Shown: positions 54,074 to 64,000 of the stretch, in pieces
Position numbering within the stretch: position 1 is the first letter of the stretch
Layout: the number at the start of each line of letters is the position of its first letter
NCBI GenBank assembly: GCA_015680685.1
Contig: MNCI01002086.1
Span: 277,483-341,482 of the forward strand
DNA length: 64,000 nt
Direction: 5' to 3'
DNA from: Gnetum montanum
Taxonomy: Eukaryota; Streptophyta; Gnetopsida; Gnetales; Gnetaceae
Notes under the pieces: model-generated
Told to the model about the DNA's origin: nothing
The model's input: the letters and a program-made list of their open reading frames with translations, nothing else
Database searches by the model: none
Position numbers and translations under genes: made by a program

Positions 54074-57000
54074 TAGTATGGCTTGAGGTATGAATGATTT
54101 ATAGGATTCACAAACTCATTGCCATCCATGTTCCCAAAGGCTTTAGTGACCATGAACAGAACTTCCCAGTTTGCTAAGAATTTGTTCACATGCTCACGGA
54201 TAGCCTTGAGAATGAGGTCTCCCTTCTTTATCAGCCGTTGATGCAGGTTTGCATGATGCTTCTACCGTTGCCTATTATAGTAATGCTCTATGTGACCAAG
54301 TGTCTATATATGCTCCTCCTCTATGGAGTCGAGGTTAATGATCCTCAACTTGTTGTTCTGGGCTTCGTTCACGATGTTCGACAGGATCATTCGAAGTCAC
54401 GGTATCTGCAACTCAAGAGGTAACACAGCTTTAGATCCATAAACAAGACTATAAGGTATCTTACCTGTTGTAGTCTAGCACATCATCCTGTAAGCCCACA
54501 ACACATAGATAATTTTCTCATGCCATCATCTCTTGCTCTTGTTAAGTATTTTCTTAAGCAAGTTGATGATGGACTTGTTCGTAGGTTCTGCTTATCCATT
54601 TTCCTGCGGGTAGTATGGTGAGGAGAATGATTGCCTGATGCCAAGATTGCTGTAGAAGGTTCTGGTTTCCGCACTACTAAACTGTGGCCTGTTTTTAGTC
54701 ACAATAGTTATGGAAGCCCAAACCTTGTCACTATGTTATCTAAGATGAAGTGGCAAACCTGCTGGGATGTAGTCTTCCTCAAGGGAATAGCCTCCACCCA
54801 CTTCGTAAAATACTCGGTGGTGGTGATGATGAAGCTATGCCCTGTGGAAGATTTAGGCATGATAGGTCCTATGATATCTAGTCCCCATCACTGAAAAGGC
54901 CACATGATCTACATTTGATACAACTCTATTAGTGAAACATGTATAAGATTTGCATATCTTTGACATGTATCATAAGTTTTGATTTTGGCTAGGCAATCAT
55001 GCTCCATGTGAGGCCAGTAGTACCCTAGGTGTCTAATTTTTGTAGCCATGGTCCTAGGTGCTATGTGTCCACCACACAATCCCTCGTGTACTTTATTAAT
55101 GACCTTCTATGCTTGCTCCTTGTTTACGCATACCAGCAATATCCCATCATAGGAGCATTTGCACAAGGCGTTGTCACCCATGAGCATGTATTATCGAGCA
55201 CACTTGTGGATCGCATCTCTCTAGGTAGATGTCAATCCGCTTGGGGGCTCGCCATGTTGCAGGTAGGCTTTAATGTTGGCATACCACTCTTGGGTGTCTG
55301 TAGCACTAACAGAGGCTACGTGTACTGCTTGAGTGATAGGCTCCATACACTCAGTAATTGAAGTAGGAAAACTTATGAATAGGTGTGGTGGCACATTTAA
55401 CACTAGGGTGGCCAAGGTGTCTGCTACGGTGCTTTCGTTGCATGGCACATGTTGAACATCCATTGTTGCGAACTGTTTAAGAAAACTTTTTGCTAGGTTG
55501 CAATAGGGCTGCAGGTGTGTAGCTTTGCAGGCGTAGACTTCTATGATTTGATTCACAATGAGTTGTGAATCCCCGTGAATCACTAGGTGTTGGATGCTCA
55601 ATGCTTGGGCTGCTAAGAGACCCCTAAGTAACCTTTCATACTCTGCCACGTTGTTTGTACAAAGGAACACAAAACAATAAGCAAAAGGTTGTATTTCCCC
55701 ATATGGGACATGATGACAACAGTTGCACTACCTCCTTGCGTGGTCAAGGTGCCATTGAAATGCAGGGTAGCTTGAGATGCGACGAGACAATGTTGATAGT
55801 GCTAACATGCTCGTTAGGAAATTCGGGATCTATGATTGCCTGATCATCAATGGGTGAGGTCGTAAGTTGAGTTGCTATAGCTTGACCTTTTGTCAACGAT
55901 TGGCTTACATAATGCAAATCGAATTTCTCTATTATGGATTTCCACTGGGCTATCCTGTTGCTTTCATACAAATTTTTTGTGATAGCCTGGAGTACATTGC
56001 TCTTGCAAATGATGTTAACCCTACTACAAAAAAAATAATGCCTCCATTTCTTTAACGCAAAGACAAGAGCAAGGTAGTTTCTCTCCACCTCGTTGTATTT
56101 TTCTTCGTACGCTATCAATGCATGACTTAGATAATACACTGGAATGTCATAGCCATTGTCTTGTCTTTGACATAATAGTGTTGCTATAGATATGTCTGAG
56201 GTGGCAAGGTAGATGAAGAAATACTTATCCCTCTGTGGTGGGTACATAGTCGGGAGGTGTAAAAGCTCTTTCTTTAGATCATAAAAGGCTTGTTGGCATT
56301 GTGTTCTCCATTCGAAGTTAACCTCCTTCTTTAGTAGATGTTGCATGGGATGTAACTTATCAGTCAACTTTGCTATAAACCTTCTGATGAACTATACCCT
56401 ACCTTGTAACCCATGTAATTCTTTAAGGTTTGTAGGTGGTGCTAGATTAACTATGGCCTTGACTTTGTTAGGGTCCACTCGTATTCTAGCCTCCGATACT
56501 ACAAACCTTAACATGCATTCAATTCTCACCCTAAAGACACACTTTTTTGGGTTATGGTGTAAATCAAGCATCTGGCAATGCTTTAGGACTACACTTTAGA
56601 TTTGACTGTTATGTCATCCACGTAGTCGTTTAGCATTTCTAAGATGTAGTCACTAAAGATGTAAGTCATGGCTCTTTGGTAAGTTTCTCTGGCGTTCTTG
56701 AGCCCGAAGGGCATCATAGTATAACAGAAAGTCCCCCATGAGGTGATGAAGGTCATGGTTAATTGATGCTATGGGTTGATGCGAATTTGGTTGTAGCTAG
56801 AGAAACCATCCATGAAGGATAATAGAGCATGACCAGTCGTAGTGTCGATGAGTTGATCAATACTTGGCAGTGGGAAATCGTCTTTAATCGTGGCTTTGTT
56901 CAGATCTTGAAAGTCTATATAGATACGTATTCCTCCCATTTTCTTTGACACCCACTCTAAGTAATCAACTACCTGGATGAAACCAGCCTGATAGAGCTTG

Positions 57001-57480
57001 ATGATTTCATCCCATAAGGCTAGTGCGATCTCTAGTTTAATCTTGTGAGCCTTCTGCTTAACTGCTTTCATCCATAGATCTAAGACAATGTTGTGCTATA
57101 TGAGCCTCAGATCTAAACCTAACATGTCGTTGTAAGACCACACGAATACTTTGATGTTATTCTATAGTACCTTGGCTACATATTTGTGCATTTGCGAATC
57201 TAGGATGGAGCTAAGATTTAATGTTTTTATTTTCCCCCTACATGTGGTCACAGGTGTCTCAATGAGAGGGTCCTCAATTACATCCAAGACCTCTAAATTT
57301 AGGGCTTGGACTAGACTTTCAGGCTAGTCTGGGGATGTCTCTAAGGATGCTACAATGCTTTCTGTGGGTGAATCACAGTCTACTGACTTTGGGTTTAGTT
57401 GTCTTGAAAGCTCGCCATGTGGACCTATCAATTCTAGAGGTGAAGAAAGATCATGGTGCATTGTCATTCTCACTCAACTT
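54074..57480 (-). pseudogene. Pol of element E (RT, RNase H, aRNase H, integrase)
   Basis: Starts near 57460 with MHHDLSSPLELIGPHGE. RT: 57071-56769 (KLYQAGFIQVVDY, IDFQDLNKATIKDDFPLP, FMDGFSSYNQI) and the catalytic box LNDYVDDITVKS near 56625. Connection and first RNase H: 56367-55744 (YYLSHALIAYEEKYNEVE). Archaeal-type RNase H: 55760-55400, with VAEYERLLRGL and HGDSQLIVNQI but broken near its start. Integrase runs from 55200 to 54074 with stops, and its end matches the PYYI terminus of B. The stop codon is at 54076-54074. Confidence 0.86.
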
Positions 57481-58069
57481 GCTACAATGAGATGGATGCC
57501 TAGTCAAGGGATACTTGTTTGTAGCAACAGTATGTAGTAAGCATTTGTAAAGTAGCAATGAGATGTGAATAGTTGAAATAATTATAAAGTATGACGTGAA
57601 GTTTGCAACCTACTAGTTTAAAGTCATAGTGGATTTCCTAGATGCAAAAGTGTAAAACTGCTAGTTTAAGGTCTTTGCAAACCGCTAATAGGTTACTCTA
57701 GCAAAACTATGAAGTATTTAGTTTAAGGTCTTTACTGACTGCTAATGAGATCAAAGCTACGTGTTAGAACTACTAGTTTAAGGTCTTTGCGGACCGTTAA
57801 CTTGATAGAGGCTGTGGGTTAGAATTTTCTAGTTTAAGGTCTTTGCGGACCGTCTGAATGCAAAAGTTTAAAGTTGGTCTTTGCGAACCACCTAGTTAGT
57901 CATTTTTGTGAAGGCCAATGGCTAGTTTAAAGTGGATCGAAGTTTTCGATGGGGCCCACCTACCATAATGTAAACAATGTCACTATGCTATGGGGGAATG
58001 CTACACTGTATGGAACATTCCTCATTAATCAGGAAGAGAAAATGACAAGTTCTTTTTCACCATTTTAGC
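57481..58069 (-). repeat. Pre-pol spacer of E with TTAAACTAG units
   Basis: Between 57600 and 57930 there are about six units, on plus CTAGTTTAAGGTC then TTTGCGGACCG; on the element strand this is CGGTCCGCAAAGACC-TTAAACTAG. This is the best preserved array of its position and shows that pre-pol, post-pol and post-protease units are the same repeat. Confidence 0.85.
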
Positions 58070-58077
58070 TATAAATA
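58070..58077 (+). promoter_or_regulatory. TATA box of the antisense gene in E
   Basis: TATAAATAGGGGTTTACCC, 142 bp before the antisense ATG; shares its flanks with the C copy (42921). Confidence 0.78.
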
Positions 58078-58211
58078 GGGGTTTACCCTTGATAAACTTG
58101 TCATTTTTACCATAATAGCACAGAGCCTTGATTCAGAGCCTAGAGCAATTGTGCTAACTCAGAGCAAGGCGATTCAGCATAGCGTGAAAGAAAGAATCAG
58201 CAACCGAAACG

Positions 58212-61200
58212 ATGGCTCTGAAGAAAGAATGCAAACACCTAACACTCGCCAAGGTGGATGAAGTGAAGGAGACCTTGGGGTGTGTGTCGCAGGCATGCGT
58301 TCTGGTGCAAGATGAGACCCCATTGACCCAGTAAGTTGCTACGCTATTCTTTATTTTTCTATGCTGTTGCTATTGCTTCTGCTTTCTCTATTTTCATTTC
58401 TGCAATTTTTTTTATGTAATCTACATTTTCCTGTCATCATTTTGTTGCTATTTTGGCCACTACACCATCATTATTTCTGACTTAGCCATGACCGGTGCAT
58501 GGATACTACGCTAAGGTTGCATGTAGTGTTGCCTAAACTACCATCGCTGTGGCTAGCTTGTCGCAGAAGCTTAGGCGATTTTAGCAACTCGGCGTGCGAA
58601 TAGCATAGCGTGCGACCCTCAGGAGGGTTTGGCCATGTGCATGATTTGACAGCATAACACATGTCTATCACGACGTAATGCAAATCGTTCTGTCAAGCAG
58701 AAGATTTGTTGAAACTAGTGCAATGCATTGAATTCTTTCTTGTCAAAATATTTGTGTTTAGCTATTCGTTGCTACGCTAGGCTAATTCTGCTATGCTATC
58801 GTCTTCATGTTTTTTACTACGCTACATGCATGGAGAGAGTCATGCTATGCTATTTGCTAACTGCTAATTCTGCTATGCTATATGTGAATCCTACTTGAAC
58901 ATGACATTAACATTTGCAATTGTGTTATGTAGGATGGTGCTAAGGCCAATCTTGATTATCCTAGAAATCGTAGGGGTCCTGTGCTACCTAAGCAAACCAT
59001 GGTCAATGTTCCTCTACCCCATGCATGTGTGGGGAAGCAGGTAGTCTAGTTCAGGGAAGGTGGACGGTAGTTCGTACAATTTCTCCTCCAGCACTTTAGT
59101 ATGATCGTTTGGACACACTTGTCGAAGAAGGTAGCAGTCGTAGTGACAGAAACCCTATTGCCTGGGGAAAACTAGGGTATTATGATATTTTTGATGGATG
59201 GAGTAATCAGGAGCAGGTAGGGAGAAGGATCTAGTCAACATCCAAAAAATTTGAGACGTCTAGCTTGGATCTAGAAGATGCCCGAATACAATTTCTACCA
59301 TCCGTACAACACTTTATTTTTGCCCGCCACATGGGAACTTGTTTTCAAAACCCACCAGGAATCATTTACTATGCCGGCGGGTGAGTTCTGTAAACATATT
59401 CTACTACGCTATGCAATACTTGCTATGCTAGGAAAATGTTAACAGTGTGTTTTTGTTACGAGGTTTTTTATCAACAAGGATGGACTTCACAGTGACACAA
59501 ATGCGTTTGCCTTAGCACAGATGACACTGCAGGAGTTTTCTTTCATTGAAAATATGCATGTAGGCGTGATAGGCCAATGCAGGGATGAGTACAAAACCTA
59601 CCCAACCTGGTACTCCCAGCTCTATGACAGATACAAGGAGCTTGGTTGGTTGGATGGGGATTGGGAATCCCTTAGGCTGATCACTGTTGAAGATGTATTG
59701 GTGGATCTTCTACCATTCCCATCACCATTTAAACCTAGTAAGCTAAACAATGAGTTTCTTGCATGTTCGAGTGTTGCTTCTATTTTTTTATGCTATTTCT
59801 ATGTTTGTCTAAGTTTTTTTTTGTGCAAAATGCTATAGTGGTGACGAAGTCCAAGGATGTGACAGTGATCACCTCTAGACATCATGAGGTCGACATCTAC
59901 TTCAAGTATGGGAAAGTAGATGAGACTCAATGTTGGCTTTGTATCTGGGCCTCGAAATTGTTGACCAATCAAATTTAGGATGTTGGGCTCATGGAGTTAT
60001 TCCTGGCCGTGAACCCAAGCATCCCTGCTGCTTAGATGTTGGCCCTAGTCGACTCATTTTTTGAAAAGGCAGACTACTTCTGCACATGTGTGCATAGTGT
60101 GTGGGTGGTTCTTGAAATCAATGACCAACTATTCGTGGACCTCTTCAGTGTCCCTGCTGATGGTATTCCTGTGGGGGTAAGGACCAAAAAAGAGGCAAAC
60201 CATTAAAGGAACATTGAGGAGTGGCTAGGGGGGGTGAAAGGATGAAAGGGGATCCTTATGGAAAAAGTGAAGCCAAAAATGGCCAAAGACATTTACCCCA
60301 TCTTCTGTGCCCATGCTTTCCCCCATTTACTCTCCCAAGGAAAGTTTATTGGGATCAAGCAAGCTTGGGTGATGAGGGAGGTAATGGAAGAGGGGGCCCG
60401 TTACAACTGGGCCAGACATCTCTACAAAGGCTTGCAAGATGAAATAGTCAAGCTTCATAAGAAGCATGAGTCCCAGTTCAACATGCACCATGCCTTTTAC
60501 ATAGCCTACTTGTGGCATTTTGCAGAAATCTTAGTGTTCCATGATAATGGGGTTTGGGTTATGCAAGATAGTAACCAGATTTCCAAACCATGGATTAGCC
60601 AAGTCTTCTAGACCACCAGAGGCCAGGATCCCCTAGAAGCAATTAGGAAGTTGTTCTCCATGATGACTAAGGATCAGGTGGCCCATAACTTCTATGGCCA
60701 GGACAACGTGGGAGAGGTGCCCCCTGCTACTACAAGTAGCGTATCATAGGGGAAATGCCTCTTCGTAGAGATGGTGGCCACCAAGTTGCGGTGAAAGAGG
60801 CCTCATCCAGTTGAGGAGACTCCCCGTACGGAAGAAGAAGAGGGGCGGATATTATGGTTCAAGCTACACAGGATACAGCCCCCAATTGGTAAATGTTTTT
60901 TTGTCTATGCTTATTTTTTTTCCTGTTTGATTAGTGCTTGCTACGCTATGCTATGCTAGGTAGTGTAGCATCTATTTTGAGTTAATATGCTATAGCCTAA
61001 TGCAAACTTGCTTTGTTGTCAAAAGAAGAAGAAGAATAAGACAACGAAGAGGTGTCATCCCCCGAAATGGGGGTGACTAATAAAGATGCGGGGGCCCTAG
61101 CTATAGAGAGAAGGGCCCCAGTCAAGAGAGAAGGAACCCCCACCACAAAGGAAGGGGCTCTCATTATCTAGAAAAATGCTCCTACAGGTGAGGAGGACAT

Positions 61201-62817
61201 TTTTGATGATGAGAAGGATGCTAGTACCTTAGAAAGAAAGGCCCCAGAAAATAAAGAGGAAGCCCATGCCAACCAGGAAGAAACATCTGTTGATGATCCC
61301 TTCGCTGACTACATTTCAGCATTGGAGAAGTAGATGAACATGGAGGGTGCTACTACAATGTTAAGCTAGCAAGGAGGGGAGCTATAATTAGATGCTGGTG
61401 AGTTTGACAGTATATTCGATAGTATTTTGATGGGTGACCTGCCACTATCACCCCTGAGGGTTTGCTGGGTAGGAGCCTTTATGTTGTCATTTTTGTTACT
61501 CACCTGTTTTATTGTAGTCCATCTTAGTCATTATTGACGCATTAAGTTATATGGCAGACACTGTTGTTAACACTGCATGACCTTCCTTGATCTAGCTGGA
61601 ACCATGGGCCAAGACCCCTGACAAGCTTACGTTCATGCAGGGGGTTGTCAACGACATGATCGACCATCTCAAACAGGTCGATCCAGAAGTGGGTAAGTAA
61701 AGTGGCTATCCTAGGCCTTTAGCTTGCTATGCTAGACTTCTTGAGTTGCCAAAATTTGCTACACTACTGTGAAAAATGCACTTTTTTGTGTGATAACAGC
61801 CTCTTGCCTCAAGTGGGACCCGAAACAAGAATTAAAGGTGGACGCCATGCCTACATTCCTACCTAAAGTGACTGAGGTGCCTCGTCGCATATACGATGAG
61901 GCTAGCAAATGTGCATTGCACTTAGCATGCTCCTTGTGGGAGTGTAGGCACATGAATGAAGACCTATGGAAACGGGTCCAAAGGTAGGATAAAGAAAAGG
62001 CCAATTTAACCACCGAGGTGGGAGACCTCCATTCCATGAAAAAATTCTTCCTGGCTCGTGATACCAATGACGGCAGTTGGTGCACAATTGTCATAGATTA
62101 TGCAAGATATTGGATGGTTGTGCAATGCAACAACGAGGCCACCCAGGAGATAATTGAGCAGCAGATGTAGATGGAGTTGTTGGCTCAGAAGAACCAAGAC
62201 TAGAAGGACTATAGCACTAGAGTTTACAAATGGGGGTAGTCCTAGAAGAATCATAAGCACATGTATAAACTAGAACATGTCACCTATTGTAAATAATATT
62301 GGGATGCTTTAGTGAAGTTTTATACTTATGAAGCATTTGTAGATGCCATTGGTGCTTCTGAGGCCTAGAACAAGTTCATGCAGTAAGTGATGGTCACGGA
62401 GTCACTTGAGCAGGAAGTGAATCTTCCCATAGGTGAGACCGCCATAGCCTCCTTTTCTCTGGGACCGCCTAGATGGACGGCCATTGAAAATAAGAAAGCT
62501 GCAGCAAATGCTGAACCTAGCGATAGACATTAGGCAAATATCATAGAGGAGGAGGTTTGGCACTACCTCGAGATTGGATTGGATTGCATACCCCCCAAGA
62601 CAGACGCGGGGCTGTCTCAAGTTAGTCACTTTCTATGATGAAATAGTTTATGTTTTTCTAGCTGTTATGTGTAACTCTAGCTGACTACTTCATGTTTATG
62701 GTGCAGATTTCGGATGAAGAAGCAGGGCCCTCTAAGGGTGGAAATGATAATGCAGAGGAAGGTAGTGCAAAGGAAGGCAATGCAGGGAACGATGATGCAG
62801 GATAAGATGATGTATGA
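58212..62817 (+). pseudogene. Antisense multi-exon gene of element E
   Basis: Exon 1: 58212-58330 (119 nt; KKECKHLTLAKVDEVKE; donor CA/GTAAGT). Exon 2: 58933-59380 (448 nt; RPILIILEIVGVLC, then frame changes, and NPPGIIYYAGG at the end). Exon 3: 59463-59737 (275 nt; MHVGVIGQCRDEYKTYPTWY, LGWLDGDWE). Exon 4: 59839-60888 (1050 nt; DIYFKYGKVDETQCWLCIWA, DQLFVDLFSVPADG, ARYNWARHLYKGLQDEIVKL, FYIAYLWHFAEILVF). An acidic exon is near 61026-61400, a short exon (DKLTFMQGVVNDMIDHL) near 61598-61693 and a long helical exon near 61800-62620 (KCALHLACSLWECRHMNEDLWKR). The acidic last exon, about 62707-62817, ends TGA. Junctions 1/2, 2/3 and 3/4 keep phases 2, 2 and 1 as in A. The HAD Asp is Glu here. Around ten or more stops; non-functional. 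Confidence 0.86.
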
Positions 62818-63335
62818 CAACAGGGGATTTTGATTTTTGTATTTTTGGCAAAATTATTACAAACATTGTTAAAGTGGAACCATTGTTTGAAAAATGAATT
62901 ATGATAAGTTTGGTGCTATTCTGGCTTACGCATTATGTATGTTATCTATGCGATCGATTTTTTTTTTATGTTTTTTGTTTTGGTTTTAGGCCATTTCGGG
63001 CCATGCATAGTTTTAGGCCATTTTGGGCCATCACTAGTTTTAGGCCATTTTGGGCCATTGCGGGATATAGTTTTAGGCCATTTTGGGCCATTGCGGATAT
63101 AATTTTAGGCCATTGTGGGATATAGTTTTAGGCCATTTCGGGCCATTGCGGGATATAGTTTTAGGCCATTTCGAGCTATGACGTAAACAAAAGATATGTT
63201 AACGATAAGAAAAAGGAAATTGGCATACCTAGCGTAGATGTATGTATGCAAAGAAAATAAGCAAAAAATGGACAATGGATGTTAACTGGGCAAGAAGCAA
63301 TGGGGTTGCTATGCTATGCGTAACTGCTTCCTAAC
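62818..63335 (-). repeat. Post-protease spacer of E with TTAAACTAG-type units
   Basis: From about 62985 to 63180 there are seven to eight units, on plus TAGTTTTAGGCC then ATTT(T/C)GGGCCA. Same orientation relative to the element as in A, B and C. The flanks are AT-rich, with no gene. Confidence 0.82.
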
Positions 63336-64000
63336 CCATCACGAATTTGGCGAGACATAGGGCCGAGACGCTTTGCCATGGCATTCGTCTACATCATTGT
63401 CCTCCACTTGGAAGGATAATTCAGCCCATGCATTTCTATTTTCTAAGCTAGCATATTGGGCTAGCTCTTCTACTAAACAGTTAGTGTTGGTAGAGACAGG
63501 TGCCTCATTCTCAGAGGTTACAACCTTTGAACCCTGCTTCATGTCTACATTGTTGATCACTTGCATTGCTACCTCGTCACTATGGATTATTACCTCCTTG
63601 CCTACATAGGGTAGATGGATCTCCTGATGTATGGATGAAGAGACGACCCTTAGTTGTGCTAACCATGACCTTCCCAAGATCAAGTTAAACCCGAGCATCT
63701 CTTCGACCATGATGAACGTTGCATTTATGGGAAACTGGTCCCCTTCCACAAAGTCAATGTGGACCATGCCTCTCACTATGACCCGTGCCCCATTGAACGA
63801 CTTCAAGCATGATGTTGTCATGGGTTTGATTTGGTCTACCAAACCCAGCTTATTCACTATAGGGAATGGGATGACGTTTGTAGCAGCCCCATCATCAACG
63901 TGTACCCTTCGGATCTTATGTTGACTAACCCAAATTATGATGGAGTGGTGTTGTAGTAACCTGACCCTTTTCAAGGTCTTCCCTAATGAAATCATCATAA
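63336..64000 (-). pseudogene. Aspartic protease of element E (incomplete at window edge)
   Basis: Open from 63998 to 63339. Active site VHVDDGAATNVIP near 63903-63865, FNLILGRSWLAQ near 63690-63655, and the C-terminal tail NAWAELSFQ. All catalytic-loop residues are kept. The first 20 codons at the right edge are out of frame with the conserved EDLEKGQVTT text, so there is a frameshift there; upstream parts lie outside the window. Confidence 0.85.

Larger units (their letters stand above)
50965..64000 (-). mobile_element. Element E: 3' two thirds of a Tat-like LTR retrotransposon
   Basis: Minus-strand element inserted in the gag of C. Visible, right to left: protease, spacer, antisense gene (plus strand), spacer, pol, post-pol array, 3' untranslated region and 3' LTR. 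Gag, leader and 5' LTR run off the right edge. The expected target duplication on this side is ACCAT (50960-50964). Stops are frequent, so it is older than A. Confidence 0.9.

Noticed and set aside
1-64000. Search for host genes, tRNA, rRNA or organellar DNA
   Set aside because: All blocks are accounted for by the five elements. I saw no cloverleaf, rRNA segment or plastid/mitochondrial gene.

Overview
The window is nuclear DNA of a land plant and consists entirely of nested LTR retrotransposons; I see no ordinary host gene. All five elements belong to one very large Ty3/gypsy group. The Gag zinc finger, the protease, and the reverse transcriptase followed by a degenerate RNase H and a second archaeal-type RNase H point to the Tat/Ogre side of the plant non-chromoviral lineage. 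Such dense nesting of 17-19 kb elements suggests a very large genome (fern, gymnosperm or large-genome angiosperm); the species cannot be read from the sequence.

Layout. Element C (minus strand) is the oldest host copy, at 3542-5475 and 41705-50964. Element B (plus, 5476-41704, duplication GAGGT) sits in C's reverse transcriptase. Element A (plus, 22265-39504, duplication GTGCC) sits in B's 3' untranslated region. Element D (minus, 1-3541, running off the left edge) sits in C's integrase. Element E (minus, 50965-64000, running off the right edge) sits in C's gag. The LTRs begin TGAAACA and end TACA, and are 1700 bp in both copies of B and 1458 bp in A once an assembly duplication is discounted.

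Architecture. Every element whose middle is visible reads LTR, primer site, leader, gag, protease, repeat array, ANTISENSE GENE, repeat array, RT-RNaseH-aRNaseH-integrase, repeat array, polypurine tract, LTR. The antisense gene is the most interesting object here. It is present in A (28443-32527), B (12357-16752), C (43084-47826) and E (58212-62817), always between protease and RT and always opposite to the element. It has its own TATA box 140-165 bp before the ATG and about eight exons. Splice sites, exon lengths (119/450/275/1040 in A; 119/448/275/1050 in E; 110/450/281/1047 in B; 113/-/271/1052 in C) and intron phases agree between copies. It encodes an N-terminal HAD/FCP1-phosphatase-like segment, a large domain faintly like plant transposon-associated proteins, a coiled-coil-like region and an acidic tail. 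I know of no named family with this arrangement.

All copies are damaged. A is youngest, with an unbroken 838-codon RT-RNase H frame; C and E are the most decayed, mostly by C-to-T type changes that turn Gln codons into stops. Three single N positions mark assembly joins, and two of them are flanked by an artificial 44-45 bp duplication.
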